A stretch of DNA of 64,000 nt from Agriotes lineatus (Eukaryota > Arthropoda > Insecta > Coleoptera > Elateridae). Each line of letters starts with the position of its first letter. Position 1 is the first letter of the stretch. Location of the stretch: contig CALNHX010007457.1 of the NCBI GenBank assembly GCA_940337035.1, forward strand, positions 1 through 64,000, in the 5' to 3' direction. The notes under the pieces were generated by a model. It saw only the letters and a list, made by a program, of their open reading frames with translations. It did not search any database and was not told the origin of the DNA. Shown here piece after piece: positions 11,563 to 22,193 of the stretch. The translations under genes were made by a program, and so were the position numbers.

Positions 11563-12800
11563 TTATATTCCAATACCAATATAATACAAAATACTATTAC
11601 TTTCACTTATACTACATAAAGGGCAATGCCATTCAGTATTAGGTACAGATGTTAAGCCAATAAAAATCAGATAAAACCGTTCCACGGAACAGTGCAAATT
11701 ACAGCAAGCAATCATAGGCGTTCCATTATCAGGACCCTTACACAAACAATATATACTGTTATCTTTAGTTTGCGTGGCTACGAGAGCAGTGGTCCTTGTA
11801 TCCGTACTACTACTTTTATTACAAAACATTAAATTTGTACCATTATTAACATTTAACGACTCTTTGAATACATTCCAATCAGTATTAGCTGCAGCATCCT
11901 TAACTGCTTTATTTGTGAAATATTTACCGAGAAGTAGGGCATCCAATACCCAACTGAATTTTCAATCCCGGGATTTCGGTATTGAAGTATTTCTATCTGG
12001 ATCCCGGTATTCAATACCAGGATTGCCGGTGTTCAAACCGGGATTCCCTGTTTTCAGTACCGGTATTTCCAGTATTCAATACCGGGATTTCCGGTGTTCA
12101 ATACCGGGATTTCCTGTTTTCAGAACCGGTATTTCTAGTATTATCCATATATATCATAGGCTTGTAGGTGTATAATAGGTAAATATGCAAGCAACAGTGA
12201 CAACACAACTGAACACAGTTTACGCCGTTTATGGACACATCTGCTAACTGCTACTACCCTGAACCATACTAATTATTATCTATCAACATGTTGCTCCATG
12301 TCTGGCGCCGGCCAGGCCGGGTAAGGCGACTCGCAGACTCTGCGAACTGCGACGCAGTGCACACAAAAGCAATCCCAAAAATATCGAAAATTCCGGTATT
12401 GGGGAAAAATACCGGGATTGAAATACCGGATAAAAAAATTAGGGATCCCGAGATACCGACATTTTGGGATCCCGGGATTGGATGCCCTACCGAGAAGTTC
12501 TGGCATCATCACATTGTTAAAAAACTTCATAGCAATAGCGCTTTCTTTTTCCCAAAATACCTCATTGAAATGTATTCTTTCACGGAAAAAATGTTTACTA
12601 CTCCATACCACAAAATCACAGTAATTAACTCCAGTAATAGCGAGTTGCATTTGTATCTGGTAGCAGTAGCCATGGTTATGATCTAATTTAAATTCTTCAT
12701 CCTTTTTTTTGTACACCTGAACATTTTAGAACATTTAGGTCATCTATGCCACTGTTCTTTGCTCAATAAAGACACTTAATTTCGACAACCCCCATTTCAC
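11563..12800 (-). pseudogene. YqaJ-type exonuclease with C-terminal PHD finger, broken
   Basis: The gene reads right to left. Around 12793-12770 the frame gives GVVEIKCLY, the E-x-K catalytic motif of YqaJ/lambda-type exonucleases. It is followed by a stop, then by a frame change at a run of eight A (about 12705). Next comes LDHNHGYCYQIQMQLAITG and NYCDFVVW, the usual end of the nuclease domain. The frame is interrupted by a 555-bp MITE with its 8-bp duplication and resumes as KYFTNKAVKDAA. The C-terminus has a PHD-type zinc finger: the pattern is YCLC, then MIACCNLHC, then EWHCPLC, ending at 11563. Lesions seen: one nonsense codon, one frameshift, one insertion and a missing N-terminus. YqaJ genes accompany ISL2EU-type DNA transposons, so a mobile-element origin is likely but unproven here. 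Confidence 0.8.
11935..12489. mobile_element. hAT-type MITE with 8-bp target duplication
   Basis: The 555-bp element begins tagggcatccaa and ends with the exact reverse complement. ccgagaag is duplicated at 11927-11934 and 12490-12497. An 8-bp duplication with TAGGG ends is typical of hAT elements. The interior is made of many short repeats of the type ccggtattcaataccggga in both orientations, probably transposase-binding sites. No transposase is encoded. Insertion was into the YqaJ coding sequence; dropping one duplication restores the frame around it. Confidence 0.92.
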
Positions 12801-12922
12801 CACCAAAAGGGCAAATTCAGATTACTATTTAAAATAGCATCTGCTTTTCCACTTAGATAACAAATATTAAATAATTAACGACACTAACTGTAGAGCAATA
12901 ATATTGTAATGTTAAACATATA

Positions 12923-13841
12923 CAGTGTGTCCCAGGATTGATGTTACAAGAGGTGAGATGGTCTAAAAAATTTTGAATTTTATTTTAAGGTTCTGGGATT
13001 CGGTCCTGCTTGGTTTGAAAAGAATTTTAAGAATATTTTCAGTTTTTGAAAAACAAGTAGGCCTTGACAGGAAAGCGAAAACTATTTTATTTTCAGGTAA
13101 AGTACCCTTTGTGTTCATGATACGGCAAAATTTTATTAAGAAAAATTGTTTAGAATGATAAATTATGGCCCGATACAAAATTTCAGAAAGATCTGCCGAC
13201 TTATAAAAAACCGTTATTTTTGAGATAATTGTATGTTAATTTCAGGTAAACTACCCTTTTTGCTCATGATACAGTAAAATTTTATTAATAAAAGTTGTTT
13301 AGAATGACAAATTATAACCCTATACAAAATTTCAGAAGGATCTGTCGACTTAGATTAAAACGTTATTTTTTGGATTAAACAATTGCATTTATTAAAAATT
13401 ACGGTTAAATCTAAGTCAACAGATCTTTCTGAAATTTTGTATAGGGCCATAATTTCTCATTCTGAACAACTTTTCTTCATACAATTTTGCCGTATCATGA
13501 ACAAAAAAGGTAGTTTACCTGAAAATAAAATAAAATAATTTAAAAAATAACGGCTTTTCCTAATTCGACAGATCTTTCTGAAATTTTGTATGGCGCCATA
13601 ATTTATCATTATAAACAACTTTTCTTAATAGAATTTTGCCGTATCATAAACAAAAAGGGTAGTTTACCTGAAAATAAAATAGTTTTTGCTTCCCCGTCAA
13701 GGCCTACTTGTTTTTTAAAAAATGAAAATATTCTTAAAATTCTTTTCAAATCAAGCAGGACCGAATCCCAGAACCATAAAATAAAATTCAAAAATGTTTA
13801 GTACATCTCACCTCTTGTAACATCAATCCTGGGACACACTG
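12923..13841. mobile_element. Long foldback MITE, TA target
   Basis: The ends cagtgtgtcccaggattgat and atcaatcctgggacacactg are exact inverses, flanked by TA (12921-12922 and 13842-13843). The arms extend inward for about 250 bp, and the centre adds further inverted copies of a unit containing tttcaggtaaact and gaaattttgtat. The whole 919-bp element is a nested set of hairpins with no coding capacity. A single related end is seen at about 37800-37985. Confidence 0.88.
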
Positions 13842-13856
13842 TATGTAAGAGAGTGA

Positions 13857-15440
13857 TTATGCTGCACCGATTTGGTGATTAAGTAAAATTTTAAATAGAT
13901 TAGAGTTAAATTTCTCAGGTGAACAGGTTTTGAGATACTCCGGCAAAGAATTGTATAAATAAGCTATATCGTAAGAAAAGGATCGCTCATACATTGCAGT
14001 TTTGTGATATGGAGGCGTAATTAAATTTCTATTTCGCATATTAACACTATGAACATCACATCTAAATTCAATTTTATTAAGTAAATAAGAGGGTACTTTA
14101 TTTGAGATAATTTTATGAAACAATGTGGCTGAATGAAGTATTCTGCGATTGTGCATATTTAACCATTTAATTTCGTTAAGTTTATGTGTTATGTGATAAA
14201 ATTTTCTAATACCATGAATAAACCTCAGGCATGTATTTTGCATATGCTGAATTCTTTTACTGTCCGCACTGTCTATGATTAAATTTATTAAATTGTGCCA
14301 TGGAAGAGACTGAAGGTCGTTATAGACCTCCTCATAATCAAAATTAGCAAAATCTCTGTAAGTATACAAAAAAACTTTTGCGATGCAATTTACATTTAAT
14401 AGGGTAGTCACAATAAACCAAACAATGTTCGGATAATCCATGTACATCAGTCGCACCGTAATTGACTATACATTTTTTATCGTTTACCAAAATAAGGTCC
14501 AGTAATGTAGAGCTGTTTTTATCATTTTTCAGTACTTTTATCATTTATAGATAACATATCTATGTTAAAATCACCCAGACACACTATCTCGTCCGTCATA
14601 TGTGCAATAAGTTAAAAGGAGTCCTCCAAGGTATCAATGAAGTCAGCGCAACCAAACTCCTGCCTTCGATAAACTGTTCCTATGACAACCGTTGAATTTT
14701 TTTAAATAATTTTGATCCACAACTGTTCAATAGCTATACTACAACTTGCTGTAAGAATAATAGGAGATTGTAAATTTGTAAATCGATGAAGCAATTAATC
14801 AACATCAGCAGATACTGATGAACCTCAGAATTATTACTATAAACAAACTTTATACGATAACTCATAAAAATGAATATTTGTTTAATAGAAATAAAACTAA
14901 ATATATTACCATAAAGACATTTGCAGCAACATAGCAATAAACTTAATAGCAGAAAGATTGACAAAAATCTAAATGAAGTTATATTTGCGAAGCAACCAAA
15001 ATAACTGAAAGTAAACCACAAACTGTATAGAAATACAAATAAAAATAAAACAGGATTTACTTTGTGTTCTAAAAAATGCAAAAGAAAATATTTTCCATAT
15101 AATTTTATGGAATTATGGATAGAAATATATAAAATGTTTCTTAAATCAATTTTATTCAAACATTCAAAGAACATTTTTAATTTTGGCTATTTTACTATTA
15201 TCTTTTGCCCTCATATAAATCCTGCCATTTTTAGAACAAAGATATTTAATATTCTTCTCCTTTTTATAATCTCTAGCTGTCGCAAACAGCTGTCGATTTA
15301 ACGATGAGAGAGATTCATTAATATACACAGAGTTATTGCTTTTTGCCATATGAAGTAATTCCAAATTGATATAACTTAACTTCAGATTACGTTTTATCTT
15401 TCTGCACGTTAGAAACTCCTCCTTGTCATTTCACGATTAT
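13857..15440 (-). pseudogene. CR1/Jockey-type LINE remnant with internal deletion
   Basis: Three parts survive in order on the minus strand. About 15440-15164 is the end of ORF1, with INESLSSLNRQLFATARDY and KNGRIYMRAKDNS, a domain resembling baculovirus FP-type proteins found in LINE ORF1. About 14700-14344 is the C-terminal part of the endonuclease, with VIGTVYRRQEF, CLGDFNIDML and LLDLILVND. 14344-13857 is the ORF2 C-terminus, with NTCLRFIHGIRKF and EIKWLNMHNRRILHSATL, ending at a stop beside the MITE. The reverse transcriptase is missing, deleted between the endonuclease and the C-terminus. The region between 14734 and 15160 is poorly readable. Confidence 0.8.
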
Positions 15441-15606
15441 TCCTTTCAATCATTTGAACATCCACTTTAAAAGAGAGAGCATTTCCTACTGGGCGTTTTG
15501 TTTGTCCATCTGCTGGTTTGGCAGTACGAGATGCGCTGGAACTGCGCTCGACTATGGCAACGATGTTCTCCTCCGCAGCAACAACCTGATAAATAACTCG
15601 TTCGTA
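15409..15606 (-). other. Possible coding exon, origin unclear
   Basis: A 66-codon open stretch on the minus strand follows a cag acceptor-like triplet at 15609-15607 and ends in a stop at 15409-15411. It contains YERVIYQVVAAEENIVAIVE and FKVDVQMIERNNREMTRR and looks coding in composition. It lies between the last exon of the coiled-coil gene and the LINE ORF1 remnant. Its phase does not join the only GT at the end of that exon. It could be an alternative last exon, a separate gene fragment, or the upstream part of the LINE ORF1. Confidence 0.3.
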
Positions 15607-15755
15607 CTGAATGCTAAAGCTCGGAAGACATCAGTTTTTCGGAGAGCAACTGAATGTAATAAGTGTTGGTTCACAACGTACGCGTGATAACTAAACACAC
15701 ACTTTAGTACGTAACTTAGGCAATACTATTTATGGGTGAAGGAATCTCTAAGTTG

Positions 15756-16338
15756 TTAACGGAATTCAGCAATGCCGTCGGATGGGGCAGCTATGTGCAT
15801 CGACGATGCGCTCTGAAAGCTTGTTTCTTCTAAATCTCTCTGCAGCTTGGCTAGCGGTGGGCACTGTTGAACTACAGTTTGTATACTATGTAGAATCTGA
15901 AATCGCACTAGTTAATAAAGGTATTTTACAGCGTCCCTTTTAATAAATTCACCTCTAGCGCGCTATCCATCGCTTCGTATTGCTTTTTGGCTTCACTTAC
16001 AGCTTCTTTCCAGTTTTCAGACAAGACTTGTCTACTGTCGAGGAATTCTTGTTTGATTTCATTTAGCTGCTTTTCTTTTTCCACCAATTTCTCCTTTAAG
16101 GAAGGTATCTGTAATTACAATGTACTGTAAAATTATGTCGTTAATAGTATTGATAATAATGAAAATTGTGCAGTGCGAAACGCATTGATTGCCTCTGTTT
16201 TTGCCAGATAAAATTTCCATGCAAATCTTAGGTTATGTCACACAAAAGCACACAAAATTAAAATGGAAAATATAATAACGAATACTCACTTTTCTACAAC
16301 AGAAATGAGGGTTTCCTTCTTCGTAAACTAAAGGCCAG
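15756..16338 (-). CDS. 3' end of a probable host coiled-coil protein gene (unrecognised)
   Basis: Three minus-strand exons fit together in phase. The first is 16338-16290 (49 nt, WPLVYEEGNPHFCCRK). The second is 16108-15953 (156 nt, exactly 52 codons, with EKLVEKEKQLNEIKQEF and KEAVSEAKKQYEAMDSALE). The last is 15896-15756 (with LHSIQTVVQQCPPLAKLQRD and ASSMHIAAPSDGIAEF, then TAA). Introns are 181 and 56 bp with GT-AG ends. The middle exon is strongly heptad-like and charged, typical of a coiled coil. No transposon motif is seen. I do not recognise the protein. Upstream exons would lie at higher coordinates or beyond. The last two exons are better supported than the first. Confidence 0.6.
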
Positions 16339-16363
16339 CTGTCAACACGACGATTTTAGCCCT

Positions 16364-16450
16364 GTTGCCAGATTTACACTGTACGAAATAAATTTGTAGA
16401 AACGGTTTCAAAATGTACCAGATTCGTAGAATTGTACCAGGTCTGGCAAC
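16364..16450. repeat. Short inverted repeat (possible tiny MITE)
   Basis: gttgccaga at the left and tctggcaac at the right enclose about 70 bp that also pairs partly (tgtacgaaat and attgtacc regions). It lies just upstream, in the minus-strand sense, of the first supported exon of the coiled-coil gene. Confidence 0.4.
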
Positions 16451-17024
16451 GCTGCTAATATCAAGACCACGCCCACAATCGAACTACACATTGACCACGC
16501 GCATGCATGTTTGACCTTGGGAAGTGTTCTGCTTTATTATAGAGTTATGATTATGATTATGATAGGCTCTGAGATGCAAGCGATTGCTGAAAACTACCTT
16601 CGTAAGCAGTCCAGTGCTACGCCTGACGGCCTTATCTATTTCGCAACCCCGGGCGCCTACAGCTTAAAATTCTTGGAATGCATATGCGCCCAACGCATTC
16701 TAAATAATTTCCCCCTTTGTTCCATGCAACGGAGAAATAGGGTTTTCCAAGGCTATTCTTGATTTGCAATAACTTATGCTTTGCCCGTCGGAGAATTTCG
16801 GTAGTAATTTGACACCCTGGGATTCGCTGCCTTAACAAAAATCTTTTCTCGAATGTTCGAGGCACCGCTTGCTTAATTGAGCTTATGCGGTGGCATTTCT
16901 TTTGTTTCACTTTTCACAATGCTGTAAGGAATGGTGTAATCCTGAAAGGGGAGATCCCCGTTAACCGGTAGTAAGAGAGAGTCGATTGCATGACGTCGAC
17001 GGGGGTACGGAGGTCGCGTGCTTC

Positions 17025-17831
17025 CAGTGTTACCAATCGTCACATAATTATCAGATTCTAACATAATTTTTTCGCCATTCTGGTAAAAAATTATAAAGTA
17101 ACATAATTACCAATTTTAACATAATTTTATTGTCATGGATGATTTATTCTCTATTATCGTATCTTGGGCTTTCTGCAATTTCTAATATTTAAATACGCCA
17201 TTTCGTCATTGTCAAATTTTGTGTGCATATTTTGAAACCTATTTAGCACCTTTGGTTGCTTTACAATAAAGGGTCCGGGTAGCGGGTCCTCCTAGAGATC
17301 CTGTATATAGTTTACTAACATATATATAGGGACTCTACGACCTCCTAGAGTATCTGTATATAAGATTATACAGATACTGTAGAAAGTATATGGTCACTAG
17401 ATTAATACACTAATTTAAGGTACCGCCATTCCATTCCTCGGGTGAGAATGAGAGAAAATTCTGAGATAAAGGTAACAAATACACATTTCCCAAGTGCAAT
17501 AAGGAAGACACTAGTTTTTGGGAATTTTCTTTTTGATGTAATGGCACTGCTGTAAAGTCAAATTCTTGTGAGATTGTGTTTTTATCCCCAGCTGGAGAAA
17601 ATTGTGCGACAAGGATAGATATAAAAAATCACCAATGGCGGTACCAGGTTGATCTAGTTTGGCGACATCTATTATCATACAAGCACAATTTATGTTTAAT
17701 TTCAATTAAATGGCGGATGAGCCGAAAAACTGCTGCGTTGCTATCTATAGGTGTTAACATAATTTAGAGCAAAATCTGATAACTTTGTCTGGGCGTTCCC
17801 ATAATTTTAAATCGTACAAACGGCAACACTG
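17025..17831. mobile_element. Non-autonomous hAT-type element with 8-bp target duplication
   Basis: cgtgcttc is duplicated at 17017-17024 and 17832-17839. The ends are cagtgttacc and ggcaacactg, imperfect inverses. The 807-bp interior has no transposase; it contains a direct repeat around cctcctagag near 17290 and 17342 and short palindromes such as tgtatataagattatacag. The exact 8-bp duplication supports a hAT-like mechanism. Confidence 0.85.
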
Positions 17832-17839
17832 CGTGCTTC

Positions 17840-19174
17840 ACGTTTAATTAAAATTCGGGAGTGCTGCTGCAACCTTCAAAGCCAGCAGGTCATCTTATCA
17901 ACGAGCCCCCGCGGGACGTTGTGTGTGTTCGGCGGACGTATTTTTTGGGCGGCGTCTTAATGTCTGTTTAACTCAACCCCAGAGTCGGAAACGGAGTTAT
18001 TTTGCATCCTGTTGCACATTTAATACAAGACGCCTTATGAAGCCTGCTTAATGTGCCCATAGTGAGTGGGAAACTTCTGCTGTTTTGCAAATCCGGTTAC
18101 GTCGCTCTGAAATCCGAATATCTTTTCGTTCCCGGGGGGAGCGGCTGCATTCATCTTAAATAATTCCAACACCTTGGGCCGTGAGCCACGGCTTCCGCAC
18201 AACCCCTTTGAGCAACCTTGTTCTACGCTGCGGGAAGCAATCACCACCCTCCAGTGTCCAGTTAAGCGCCACCGAGGCGCGGATTTCAGCACATCAACAT
18301 GCTTGGGCTAAGGTAAATCCTGTAAATTTTAACTGTTACGCTTATCCAGTGCCGGGGGTGTTGTTATCGCTTGTTTCTTGTGCATTGTCCAGAGCTATGA
18401 ACATTGCGTACGTCCCTACATTTGATTTATGCTGATTTGATCGTTGGAGGCGGGAGCTTTACTCCTGTCATTATTTCAGTTTGATTATTTTTGTAAACCT
18501 GTTTAGAATAAGTTAACTCTTGCGTGGGATCCCCTTTTTAATCTCAGTCAGAATGTAACCTTTTATGGCCAACTTGTGGCCCTCTGTGTGTGTCCATTTA
18601 AATTAATTAAATATTAATATAATCACATCTGTTGGTTTAACTAATCTAAATCCTGAAACCCAGTTGATCTTCAATCCAAATATGGCAAAAAGCCGAGTGT
18701 ATCTTTATGTAAGGCCAAAGCATGCGGTAGAACGCGTGAGCCCTTAAGTTTTGGGGCTATTTATAGCTTTTATAGTGACCTTTCAGAGAGGTGGCCTCCG
18801 AAGATAAGTGACTTCGATTGTTGCGGCCACCTTACGTTTGCATCCGCCGTTTGTGGAGCTTGGCGAGTGGCGCTGGATGGGGGTGAAGCTACCTGGAGAA
18901 TCTCCCCTTAGGCTACGTGTACCTTCTTACTTCTACCACGTTAGCTACCTCTTTTAAGACGTAAGTGGTGTCCTTAGGCAATCCTTTTGAGCAAAGCTGT
19001 CGGCTGTCGGCTTTAACTGAGTATTCTAATCCCGCCCAACCGATTAAGCTAGACCGAGGGTAACTGGAGCGCCGTCATCTGCTCCGACACATATAGATCT
19101 GTGTTCTTTTTAGTAAAGCCGCCGAACCCTGTACTTTTTCCCGATTTTGACAGTGTTTGTGATCGAGGTCGATT
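17840..19174. other. No gene recognised; GC-richer, apparently unique sequence
   Basis: The base composition is closer to even than in the surrounding repeats and several CpG-rich patches occur (17900-18060, 18820-19060). Open frames on both strands are short and lack recognisable motifs. This could be intron or upstream sequence of the coiled-coil gene. Confidence 0.4.
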
Positions 19175-19440
19175 CGAGCATTTAATCTTGTAACAATTTT
19201 CAAAATGCCCTTGGTACATAAATAACTATTTCGCCCGTTGACGCCATTTTACCAGGCCAAAGAGTGTAGCGCTCGCTGACGTCATTCCAGTAATTATTTA
19301 TAAACACGGTCTCATATAAACCATAGCCATAAGGGTACTAATTCAGCTAAAATAACTGTAAGAGTTTCCTTGATTTTATTGGCAACGATATTGTGATATA
19401 ATCTGGGTTTTCTTTTTAAATTAAATTTCGATCTTAGATA
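19175..19440 (+). repeat. Diverged dispersed repeat, inverted relative to 29580-29835
   Basis: Shared landmarks include ttcagctaaaataactgtaa, attggcaacgatattg and tgacgtcattccagt, with many differences between. Its partner at 29580-29835 is in the opposite orientation, so the pair brackets the right arm of the giant inverted repeat. Confidence 0.65.
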
Positions 19441-21339
19441 AAAAGGTTTGCAAGCGCTTTTGGGGAAGTGTTGCCAGATACTCATTCACGGTTTTCTTCG
19501 GCGCGAGCATTGAATATCTTCATAATTCTTCAACCAGGGCAATGAAGAGGTGGGGGCGGGGTGTTAAATAATTTTTCAAATTGACTTATTTTTTATTGTT
19601 TTACCTTATAGGTAGGCAACCAATTATACAGCAAACTTTAATTTTAAGAGTTTTAATTTAAAATAAATCGCATGCTGTGGCAAAAATAAGAGAATTTTTC
19701 TTTTTAGTATAGATACGAGTATCCCCTATGTATACTTTTAAAAAGAACGCATGGTATATATTCAGCCCGTTTTTGCATGTAAGTTGGCCATGGATTTTTG
19801 TTGTTAAGTGGCACATGAACAGAACCGTAATTTTTTGTTGTATACCCTATACAACTTTCATCAAATTTGCTATCGTTTGACAGATTAGAATATCGTTTTC
19901 AAATGGACTGCATATTTTGACAGTACACGTGGAGAAATATTTAAAATCTAAAGCGTTGTAAAACCTTTCATGTACTTAATTAAAAATGCCTTCAATTACA
20001 GAATTAGTAAAACTGGATACATAACATAAAAATTACTAAAGTTCTATTTTTTGTTTTGTTTAAATATGGCAACTTTGCGTTTAAAGGTGTTTTGTCATAT
20101 TTTCTAACCTAAATGCACTTGGAAATCATAACCTCAAATGTAATGTAAACCTTTAAACAAAACAAAGTCATTTTACACGGCTAAATTGGGGAAATCTCCT
20201 TGACGAACCTTCATGCAATAAATGTGTGAACAGGGTATACATTATACAAGTGTACATACAATTAAAAAATATAAATAAAATATTTAAAAAACAAAAACAA
20301 TATCTATTAATAATACCGCAACTTACTTATTTATAGCAGGTGGTATATTTTATAAGTGTTAGGTGTTGATCGAGAATAATGACGTGGTGCAGATATGATA
20401 CGGCAAACTATTATTAACATTATAATTATGCTTATGTAGTGTTTTGCTTCGCTGAAAATAATTCAATAAATTGTTACTCGTCTGGAGGTGGCAATATCAA
20501 GCGGAGCTGAATTATTTGCCTCACTAACGTTCGGCTAAATAAACTTCAGCTTCGCCACATAAAGTATCACTTTTACTCCTAATAACATAATCTACTATTT
20601 TTGTTCTACTACATCAAAAAGCTATACATTTCGGCACTGTTTAGCATATGAAAACAACCACTTTTTGTACTTTTCAGCAGTAATAACTGTAGCAACAAAA
20701 TCTAACGCCGTGTTTTCATTAGTCGAAATCAAAATACACATTGTCATTTTGTAGTATGATCATACTGTTCCCGACCAGCTTGATTAAGAATAAGAATACG
20801 AAAAAACTCTCTTAAAGCAGTAACACAAAAAAATATGTATGGATCTCGTACGAAAGCGGACTTTTAGACTCGCCTTATGTATGTGCCTCCCTCGCTGCGC
20901 TCTCTTGGCCATAAACTGCGGCTCCTCCAAAAAGTTCTTAATTTCGTACTTATAACATAAATAGCTATTTTTTAATTTAAAAATTTAATAAGTTTAAAAA
21001 TTTTAGTTAAGTATGCTACGATAAAGCATTTTTAACGCTGATTGCAAATATCTAAAAATATACGGGGTGTTTCATTTAAAAACCAAAGTCGCGTAGTACT
21101 ATACTAAAATAACTAGTCGCGGCTTAAATTGGTTTATGACAATTTGTAGGCTGCATCAAGATATTTAAAACATTTTTTTTAAAATATTTCTATCATTAAG
21201 GTTGGCGAATTCGAGCCTCAAATGTAGCATCTTAAAACGTCAAGTATTATGAAAAATGGGTAATTATTATACTTAATTGTTGTTTTCGGGGTCGTCTCTA
21301 GCTTACTTGTCGCCGGGGTGCAAATTGTCATGTGCCGCC

Positions 21340-21700
21340 CTCTCCTTTTATAGTGAATTTATTGAACTTTTAATTAGCTTGCTAGCAATAGAAATACCAA
21401 TAGTCTTTTCCTGTAGAATAATTTTAACGTTGTCTGTTTCGTCCAAAATATGAGTCCACACTATCAAACTGCTCAAGGAATAGAAATGTTGTATTTGTTT
21501 TATAAAGTTTTTGCTTCTTCATTTCTCTTATGTAGTAAAAGTTTTTCCAAGCCATATAGAACCTTTGCCAACTTTTTGAACACCATAGATATAGCTTGTT
21601 TTTTTATAGCCATTGAGTATCACATTGCGTCTTCACAGAAACTAATAAATGTGACATAAGTTTATCCCACTTCCCAGGAGAAGACGAAAAAAATACAAAT
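21340..21700 (-). pseudogene. hAT-type transposase fragment, right-arm copy
   Basis: This is the inverted copy of the remnant at 3250-3640, with the same order of broken peptide pieces on the minus strand. The plus-strand frame at 21450-21659 is antisense noise. It adds no information about function beyond confirming that the remnant predates the arm duplication. Confidence 0.5.
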
Positions 21701-22193
21701 ACATTTTGAACGGTATCAAATGTTATGATACAAGCTTAATATGGTTTGAATTAGAATTTGTTAAAATTGGGTTATTACAATGAGATAAAAATGGTTCGGA
21801 TTTATTTGGGGATAAGGTAGTTTTGTGTCTGAAATATAGTTATTTGAAAATTACAGGTGGATTGAAAATAAAATAAAATTTGATAAAATACAGTTTGAAA
21901 AACAATGACAAATGTTAATTTTGAAATAATATAATATTTAGTAGGTTTAAATCAAACTAGATAAGACTAGAAGGCATAAATAATGAAAATGTGTTGTTAG
22001 AAAATTTGTTTCCGATTATTAAAAAAATAACAAACTAAACTAGTATGTAGAAAAACGATTTTGGTCTAATTAAAATATTGGATATAATTCTGTTTTATTG
22101 AGAAAATGTTTGGCTAATATAAAAAGGGTAAAATCTAAATCTGCGTGGTGAATAAAAATGAAATATTAACAAATAATTAAGAGAAGAATTAAC

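Noticed and set aside
12288..12686. Plus-strand frame through the hAT MITE into the YqaJ region
   Set aside because: Antisense to the YqaJ gene and formed partly by MITE repeats.
17280..17360. A CRISPR-like array at cctcctagag repeats
   Set aside because: Only two imperfect copies inside a hAT-type MITE in a eukaryotic genome.
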